Assembly (NCBI GenBank): GCA_044228045.1
Contig: JBGAVQ010000218.1
Span: forward strand, 1 to 9,729
DNA: 9,729 nt
Direction of reading: 5' to 3'
From: JAXLVB01 sp044228045
Lineage (GTDB): Bacteria > Bacteroidota > Bacteroidia > Cytophagales > Spirosomataceae
The position numbers were made by a program, and so were the translations under genes. Below the pieces are notes generated by a model. That model saw only the letters and a program-made list of their open reading frames with translations, had not been told where the DNA came from and did no database searches. Shown one piece after another: positions 5,197-9,729 of this stretch; positions within the stretch are counted from its first letter, which is position 1; each line of letters starts with the position of its first letter.

Positions 5197-8013
5197 ATGT
5201 GCTCTAAGCTCTTTAAAACCTTCTTTTTTATATTATTCATACAAGGTTTAGTCCTTGCCCAGCCCAAATGGCGACCAATCACCAAAGAAACCAAGCCCTG
5301 GACTCGCTGGTGGTGGATGGGCAATGCCGTTAATCAAAAAGATTTGACAACGGTAATGGAGCAATATCAAAAAGCAGGCTTAGGTGGGCTCGAAATCACC
5401 CCGATTTATGGCGTAAAGGGTAAAGAAATGTCGTTTATCAATTTGCTGTCGCCGCAATGGACTACCATGCTGGGGCATACCCTCCACGAAGCCAAACGCC
5501 TCGACTTGGGTATTGACTTAGCCAACGCCTCGGGTTGGCCTTTTGGCGGCCCCTGGGTGAGCCAAGAAGATGCCTGTAAGTACATTGCTTACGAAACTTA
5601 CACCCTTTCAGCAGGCGAACAGCTTTCGCAGCCTGTTCAATACATTCAAAAACCCATTGCAAGGGCCGTTAATCGCAAAGTAGAATTAGCCTCACTCTCC
5701 GACCCCGTGGCAACCAATACCAACTTGCAAGCCCTTGCCCTTGATCAAATACGTTTTGAAAAGCCCATTCCTTTGGTTTCGTTGATGGCCTATTCAACTG
5801 ATGGTCAAGTACTTGATTTAACCAAAAACGTTGCTGCCTCTGGCAAACTCAATTGGACAGCACCTGCTGGAAAGTGGACACTTTACGGAGTGTTTCAAGG
5901 CTGGCATGGCAAGCAGGTGGAGCGAGCAGGCCCAGGTGGCGAAGGCGATGTAATTGACCATTTTTCAAAAGCTGCAACGCAACGGTACTTACAACAATTT
6001 GACAAAATACCAGCTCCTAACAACATCAGGGCTTACTTTAACGACTCTTATGAAGTGGACGATGCCCAAGGCCAAGCCAATTGGACACCACAGTTGTTTA
6101 CTGAGTTTCAGAAACGGCATGGCTACGAGCTTCAAAATCAGTTACCTGCGCTTTTGGGAAAATCTACCAACGAGCAAAACCAACGAGTGCTGTCTGACTA
6201 TAGAGAAACTATTTCTGAACTGCTCTTAGAGAATTTTACCAAAACTTGGCATGATTGGGCTGGTAAAAAAGGTAAAGTGGTTCGTAATCAGGCACATGGC
6301 TCGCCAGCGAACATTTTAGATTTGTACAGTGTGGTTGATATTCCAGAGATTGAAGGTACAGAACTGCTTCGCATCAAATTTGCGTCGTCGGCATCAAATG
6401 TGATGGGTAAAAAACTCACCTCTTCTGAATCGGCTACGTGGTTAGATGAACATTTTAAGTCTTCGTTGGGTGGTGTAAAAGGGGCGCTTGACCGCTTCTT
6501 CTTGGGCGGAGTCAATCATATTTTTTATCACGGTACCAACTATTCGCCACCCTCAGAGGCGTTTCCGGGTTGGCTGTTTTATGCGGCGGTGCATTTTATG
6601 CCACAAAATCCTTTTTGGCGAGATTTCGGCGCACTCAACCAGTATGTAACTCGCTGTCAGTCATTTTTACAAACAGGTAAGCCCGACAACGATGTGTTGC
6701 TTTACTTCCCAATCTATGACAGTTTTGCGCACCCGAGCAACAAGGGCCTATTACATCACTACGACGGCATTGGCCCCGAATTTAAAGGCACAGCTTTTGA
6801 ACAGAATGCTGAAGATATGCTCAAAAAGGGGTATTCTTTTGATTTTGTTTCGGATAAACAACTTCAAAATATCACTTATCAAAATGGCAAATTGCGTACA
6901 GGAGGAGCTGGTTATCAGACTATTGTAGTGTCGAATGTGCAATTTTTACCTTTGCCAACTTTGCAGCAACTCCTCCAATTGGCTCGTAATGGAGCAACAG
7001 TTGTTTTCTACAAAAGCCTCCCCAAAGACGTACCAGGCTTGACCAATTTGACAAGTCGCCAAGCTGAAATGAAACGCTTGCTGGCTTCCTTGCAGTTTAA
7101 GGGCAGCAAAGCAATACTTGGAAAAGGGGCAGTTTTATTGGGTGACAATCTTGAAGAACTTTTGGCTATGGCTAAGGTTCGGCAAGAAACGATGGTGGAA
7201 AGTGGCTTACAATTTGTGCGCCGAAGTCAAGCAAATGGGCATTTTTACTTTATAGCCAATGCCCAAACCAAAGCAATTGATGGCTGGATTCCGGTAGCTA
7301 CCTCGGCATCTTCTGTAGCTATTTATAACCCCATGACAGGTAAAATGGGCATGGCTGCCACTCGCATAACCAACGGCAAAACTGAAGCATATTTGCAATT
7401 GGCTGCTGGCGAATCGTGTATAGTAGAGGCATTTGCCAACAAAACCACTGGCGAAAAATATGCCTACTATCAATCCGAAGGCAACAGCCAAGATATAGCA
7501 GGAACTTGGCAAGTTAGTTTTGTGAACGGAGGGCCAACTTTGCCACCTGCCAGACAAGTGACAACCCTTACCTCTTGGACAGAGTGGCAGGATGAAACCC
7601 TAAACCGTTTTTCGGGAACGGCGGCATACACCACTACTTTTGCCAAGCCAACAACCAAGGCTTCGGCTTACTTGCTTGACTTGGGAAATGTGCAAGAAAG
7701 TGTTCGTATTCAACTGAATGGCAAAGACATAGGTACATTACTGGGGCCAACTTACCAATTAACAATACCTGCAAATTTACTCCGTGAGCAAAACGAATTG
7801 ATAATAGAAGTAACCAACTCCATGGCCAATCGCATTATTGATTTGGACAAAACTGGCGTGCGTTGGCAAAATTTTTACAACATCAATGTATCAATGAAAC
7901 AACGTGAGAACCGAGGCGATGATGGGGTATTTACGGCTAAAAACTGGTCGCCAAGCCCATCGGGATTGATGGGGAAAGTAACGCTTAAACCTTTAAAAAC
8001 GATTATTCATTAA
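5197..8013 (+). CDS. Secreted GH106-family alpha-L-rhamnosidase
   Basis: A predicted glycoside hydrolase of 938 residues that removes terminal alpha-L-rhamnose from plant or microbial glycans, acting in the periplasm or outside the cell. Residues 1-21 form a signal peptide with a hydrophobic FFFILF core, cleaved before Gln22; Cys2 is not a lipobox. Family hallmarks include WTRWWWMGNAV (35-45) and DLANASGWPFGGPWV (107-121). An acidic NDSYEV motif has Glu286, VVDIPEIEG has Glu384 and Glu386, and YHGTNYSP covers 444-451. These conserved acids are candidates for catalytic or calcium-binding roles, but I cannot assign each one. A C-terminal sugar-binding-like beta sandwich (about 780-935) contains LNGKDIG and LIIEVTNSMANRI, typical of this family. 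The length is within the family range. The next gene, 33 bp downstream, is rhamnose mutarotase, which strongly supports rhamnose as the product. Confidence 0.9.
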   Translation: MCSKLFKTFFFILFIQGLVLAQPKWRPITKETKPWTRWWWMGNAVNQKDLTTVMEQYQKAGLGGLEITPIYGVKGKEMSFINLLSPQWTTMLGHTLHEAKRLDLGIDLANASGWPFGGPWVSQEDACKYIAYETYTLSAGEQLSQPVQYIQKPIARAVNRKVELASLSDPVATNTNLQALALDQIRFEKPIPLVSLMAYSTDGQVLDLTKNVAASGKLNWTAPAGKWTLYGVFQGWHGKQVERAGPGGEGDVIDHFSKAATQRYLQQFDKIPAPNNIRAYFNDSYEVDDAQGQANWTPQLFTEFQKRHGYELQNQLPALLGKSTNEQNQRVLSDYRETISELLLENFTKTWHDWAGKKGKVVRNQAHGSPANILDLYSVVDIPEIEGTELLRIKFASSASNVMGKKLTSSESATWLDEHFKSSLGGVKGALDRFFLGGVNHIFYHGTNYSPPSEAFPGWLFYAAVHFMPQNPFWRDFGALNQYVTRCQSFLQTGKPDNDVLLYFPIYDSFAHPSNKGLLHHYDGIGPEFKGTAFEQNAEDMLKKGYSFDFVSDKQLQNITYQNGKLRTGGAGYQTIVVSNVQFLPLPTLQQLLQLARNGATVVFYKSLPKDVPGLTNLTSRQAEMKRLLASLQFKGSKAILGKGAVLLGDNLEELLAMAKVRQETMVESGLQFVRRSQANGHFYFIANAQTKAIDGWIPVATSASSVAIYNPMTGKMGMAATRITNGKTEAYLQLAAGESCIVEAFANKTTGEKYAYYQSEGNSQDIAGTWQVSFVNGGPTLPPARQVTTLTSWTEWQDETLNRFSGTAAYTTTFAKPTTKASAYLLDLGNVQESVRIQLNGKDIGTLLGPTYQLTIPANLLREQNELIIEVTNSMANRIIDLDKTGVRWQNFYNINVSMKQRENRGDDGVFTAKNWSPSPSGLMGKVTLKPLKTIIH

Positions 8014-8019
8014 ACAATT

Positions 8020-8038
8020 GGGCGTATGACATACGCCC
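8020..8038 (+). promoter_or_regulatory. Perfect hairpin just upstream of the rhaM start
   Basis: gggcgtat (8020-8027) pairs with atacgccc (8031-8038) around the three-base loop gac. It lies between the rhamnosidase stop and the preferred rhaM ATG at 8047, where a ribosome-binding region would be. The upstream in-frame ATG at 8026 falls inside it. There is no T-tract, so it is not a clear terminator. A role in setting RhaM translation or in mRNA processing is only an inference. Confidence 0.5.
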
Positions 8039-8046
8039 CTATCGCT

Positions 8047-8361
8047 ATGGAAAAAGTTGCTTTTTTGATGAAACTCAAACCAGGCTTTGAGGAAGAATAT
8101 AAAAAACGCCATGACGAAATCTGGCAAGAATTGTCCGACGCTTTACACCAAGCAGGTGTGCGTGACTACTCCATTTATTTAGACCGCCCAACTGGTTTTT
8201 TGTTTGCCGTACAAAAGCGCACCGCCACTCACACCGCCAACGAGCTACCGAACCTGCCCATCGTAAAAAAATGGTGGGCTTACATGGCAGACATCATGGA
8301 CACCAACCCCGACAATTCGCCTGTGGCGATGGATTTGGAGTGTGTGTTTCATTTGGAGTGA
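8047..8361 (+). CDS. rhaM: L-rhamnose mutarotase
   Basis: Cytoplasmic enzyme interconverting the alpha and beta anomers of L-rhamnose, feeding the isomerase or dehydrogenase step of rhamnose catabolism. Choosing ATG 8047 gives 104 residues, the same length as the E. coli protein as I recall it. It places the catalytic histidine at position 22 in EEYKKRH, in exact register with E. coli His22. The ATG at 8026 would add seven unconserved residues and lies within a hairpin, so it is not preferred. Other family features are the NYAIYLD-like segment (RDYSIYLD), the KKWWAYMADIM block and the DTNPDNSPV motif near the C-terminus. It follows the GH106 rhamnosidase by 33 bp on the same strand and is probably co-transcribed. 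No other rhamnose catabolic gene is present in the window. Confidence 0.93.
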   Translation: MEKVAFLMKLKPGFEEEYKKRHDEIWQELSDALHQAGVRDYSIYLDRPTGFLFAVQKRTATHTANELPNLPIVKKWWAYMADIMDTNPDNSPVAMDLECVFHLE

Positions 8362-8428
8362 TGACTTTGTTTGCTTGTAGCTTTCTCCAATTTGCAATCC
8401 GTCATGGAATGATGAGCTTAACTGGGTA

Positions 8429-8461
8429 TTGCGTCCGCATGGGCGGCCCCGTCCAACGCAA
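8429..8461. terminator. Possible bidirectional terminator hairpin between rhaM and the nucleosidase gene
   Basis: In the 101-bp gap between two convergent genes, ttgcgt (8429-8434) can pair with acgcaa (8456-8461). Inside, ccgc (8435-8438) can pair with gcgg (8443-8446), leaving an asymmetric bulge. The position is right for a shared terminator, but the stem is imperfect and neither strand has a T-tract. Confidence 0.3.
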
Positions 8462-8462
8462 A

Positions 8463-9263
8463 TTACCTCATCTCCTCCAACATACCCCTTACCAAATTAG
8501 CTGAGTTGGTGGCTGCTACGGTGGCGAAATTGAGCATGGTTTTGCGTGCGTGTTTGTCGGCTTTGTCGCTCATGCTACGGATGACGAGACAGGGTACTTT
8601 TAGCTGAAAACAGACTTGCGCTACGGTTGCCCCTTCCATTTCGGTAGCGGCGGCGTTGAAGTCTTGTCGAAGTTGCTTGACTTTTTTCTTAGCACTGATA
8701 AACTGATCACCTGTAACCACAAGTCCAGTGATGACTTTGGGAGAAGCGCAATCTGGACACATTTTCAAGAAAGATACAGTGGATGCAGCCTTTTGTGCAT
8801 GTGCTAACAATTGAGTATCACCTTGAAAATCAGCGGGATTTAATTCTTTGGTGATGGGATTGCGAGTTTGGCGAGACGGCTGCAAATCGCTACGGACGGT
8901 AAAATAATCGTGGTACGCCGTGCGGTCGGCAATCACAATATCACCCGGTTCTAAGTCTGCTTGAATTGCCCCAGCTATTCCTGTAAAAATCACCTGTTTG
9001 GGTTCAAAGCGTTCGATAATTAAGGCCGTGGTCATGGCGGCATTGGCTTTTCCGATACCTGTTTCGGCTACTACTACTTGCTGTCCATTGAGTTGACCAA
9101 CCATAAAATTTAATCCTTTAAACTGTACGTTTTGTGGATTTTTTAGGGAATCTTGGAGCAATTTTACCTCCTTATCAAATGCACCTAAAATGGCCGTAAT
9201 GCCCTGTGAATGTGAGGTTTGAAAAGCAAAAAAAATAAATAGAGCTGCAAGCAATTGTTTCAT
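8463..9263 (-). CDS. MTA/SAH nucleosidase-family protein with a signal peptide
   Basis: A nucleoside hydrolase of the 5'-methylthioadenosine/S-adenosylhomocysteine nucleosidase family, 266 residues, which cleaves the glycosidic bond to release adenine. Read from ATG 9263, the E. coli active-site residues are conserved. Glu32 in GAFDKEV matches Glu12, Glu210 in ATEMEGATV matches Glu174, and Asp233 in RSMSDKAD matches Asp197. GIGKANAAM (70-77) and TGDQFIS (184-190) are also family motifs. Ahead of the fold is a signal-peptide-like segment, MKQLLAALFIFFAFQTSHS, with likely cleavage after Ser19. This would send the enzyme to the periplasm, whereas the housekeeping enzyme is cytoplasmic. There is also a CPDC motif at 169-172. 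A longer frame upstream to 9338 would be encoded by a perfect hairpin and is rejected. It converges on rhaM. The natural substrate is uncertain; purine nucleosides other than MTA and SAH are possible. Confidence 0.88.
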   Translation of the reverse strand: MKQLLAALFIFFAFQTSHSQGITAILGAFDKEVKLLQDSLKNPQNVQFKGLNFMVGQLNGQQVVVAETGIGKANAAMTTALIIERFEPKQVIFTGIAGAIQADLEPGDIVIADRTAYHDYFTVRSDLQPSRQTRNPITKELNPADFQGDTQLLAHAQKAASTVSFLKMCPDCASPKVITGLVVTGDQFISAKKKVKQLRQDFNAAATEMEGATVAQVCFQLKVPCLVIRSMSDKADKHARKTMLNFATVAATNSANLVRGMLEEMR

Positions 9264-9281
9264 AGTGAATTGACATTTAAA

Positions 9282-9326
9282 ACATCGGCGAGCTGTTCTA
9301 CAAGTATAGGAACAGCTCGCCGATGT
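9282..9326 (-). promoter_or_regulatory. Perfect 17-bp hairpin upstream of the nucleosidase gene
   Basis: acatcggcgagctgttc at 9282-9298 pairs without mismatch with 9310-9326 around an 11-base loop. On the minus strand the stem is followed by four T residues. It could therefore be a weak intrinsic terminator for the upstream partial gene (stop at 9432), or a leader structure 18 bases before the nucleosidase ATG. On the plus strand no T-run follows. The GC-rich stem stands out in an AT-rich gap. Confidence 0.65.
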
Positions 9327-9431
9327 AATTCGTAACACATTTCGGGCTAAGTCGGTATGTTGGTTAGTGAGTCAATAATACGGAAATTATGCCTAATTGT
9401 ATTTTTTTATTGAAAAAATTGACAAACTCCA

Positions 9432-9729
9432 CTATCTCTCCCATACCAACGCCGATTTATTGTTTTTGGTAAGATTAATGTCTCCTACTCGAAACATATA
9501 CGATGAATAGTTCATGTTGTCTTTTCCGGACTGACCACTCTGCCATTCTGAATTATCAAAGCCCCAGTTAGCCGAAAAATAACTTTTAGAGCAAGGATGA
9601 TCGCCAAGCACGGTTTTGCCAATCGGACATTTATCCCAGTTTTTAGGAGCAATATCTTTCATGGCATCAGCCTGAATTGCTGCCTGCATAACCGACCGAG
9701 ATGATTCTGTATTTGATTCAGCCAATGAC
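9432..9729 (-). CDS. Unrecognised protein, C-terminal part only (runs off the right edge)
   Basis: The frame stays open to the window edge, and the first codon that could serve as a start (TTG at 9725) is preceded by an in-frame Ser codon, so the visible 97 or so residues are most likely the C-terminal part of a longer protein. The segment is hydrophilic, without membrane spans. It carries two cysteines in KCPIGKTVLGDHPCSK, an aromatic YFSANWGF stretch, several Ser/Asn-rich turns and a terminal VWER. I do not recognise the family. The two cysteines could form a disulfide if the protein is exported. It is on the same strand as the nucleosidase gene, 168 bp upstream of it, with the 17-bp hairpin between them. 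Confidence 0.6.
   Translation of the reverse strand, partial: SLAESNTESSRSVMQAAIQADAMKDIAPKNWDKCPIGKTVLGDHPCSKSYFSANWGFDNSEWQSGQSGKDNMNYSSYMFRVGDINLTKNNKSALVWER

Noticed and set aside
9264..9338. N-terminal extension of the nucleosidase to 9338
   Set aside because: The added 25 residues are encoded by the hairpin and would mask the signal peptide; ATG 9263 gives a normal exported protein.
9378..9420. AT-rich inverted repeat after the partial right-edge gene as a terminator
   Set aside because: The pairing is only short A/T runs, which are expected by chance in such AT-rich sequence.

Overview
The window looks like a chromosome segment from a Bacteroidota bacterium, most likely a Cytophagales relative of Runella, Emticicia or Spirosoma. 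The evidence is a secreted GH106-type alpha-L-rhamnosidase, starts without Shine-Dalgarno sequences, signal-peptide proteins beginning with Gln after cleavage, and a barrel-only Omp85-like protein. The assignment is inferred from protein character, not from a marker gene.

Layout, left to right. (1) 91-1572 (+): an aldehyde dehydrogenase of the alpha-ketoglutarate semialdehyde dehydrogenase type. Its C-terminus is complete but it lacks about 35 N-terminal residues compared with the family. (2) 1573-1830: a gap between convergent genes filled by a structured repeat element, copy A, with 12-bp terminal inverted repeats, two hairpins and 14-bp tandem repeats in the loops. (3) 1831-3591 (-): an LldP-type lactate permease, AT-rich. 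(4) 3687-4814 (-): an Omp85/BamA-like outer-membrane barrel without POTRA domains. (5) 4815-5196: a gap between divergent genes carrying a compact second copy of the repeat element, copy B, with two perfect 10-bp hairpins. (6) 5197-8013 (+) and 8047-8361 (+): the GH106 rhamnosidase followed by L-rhamnose mutarotase RhaM, probably one operon. (7) 8463-9263 (-): an MTA/SAH nucleosidase with a signal peptide, preceded by a 17-bp perfect hairpin. (8) 9432 to the right edge (-): the C-terminal part of an unrecognised protein.

Working together: the rhamnosidase would release L-rhamnose outside the cytoplasm, and RhaM would interconvert its anomers for catabolism. L-rhamnose breakdown ends in C3 products (L-lactaldehyde or L-lactate), so the nearby lactate permease fits loosely. 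The ketoglutarate-semialdehyde dehydrogenase belongs to sugar-acid or hydroxyproline catabolism. No rhamnose isomerase, kinase, dehydrogenase or regulator is visible, so this is only part of any pathway.

The most unusual content is the repeated intergenic element. Its copies share both borders of the hairpin region, keep the stems through paired (compensatory) changes, and sit once between convergent and once between divergent genes. This suggests a mobile or dispersed structured element rather than a simple terminator.
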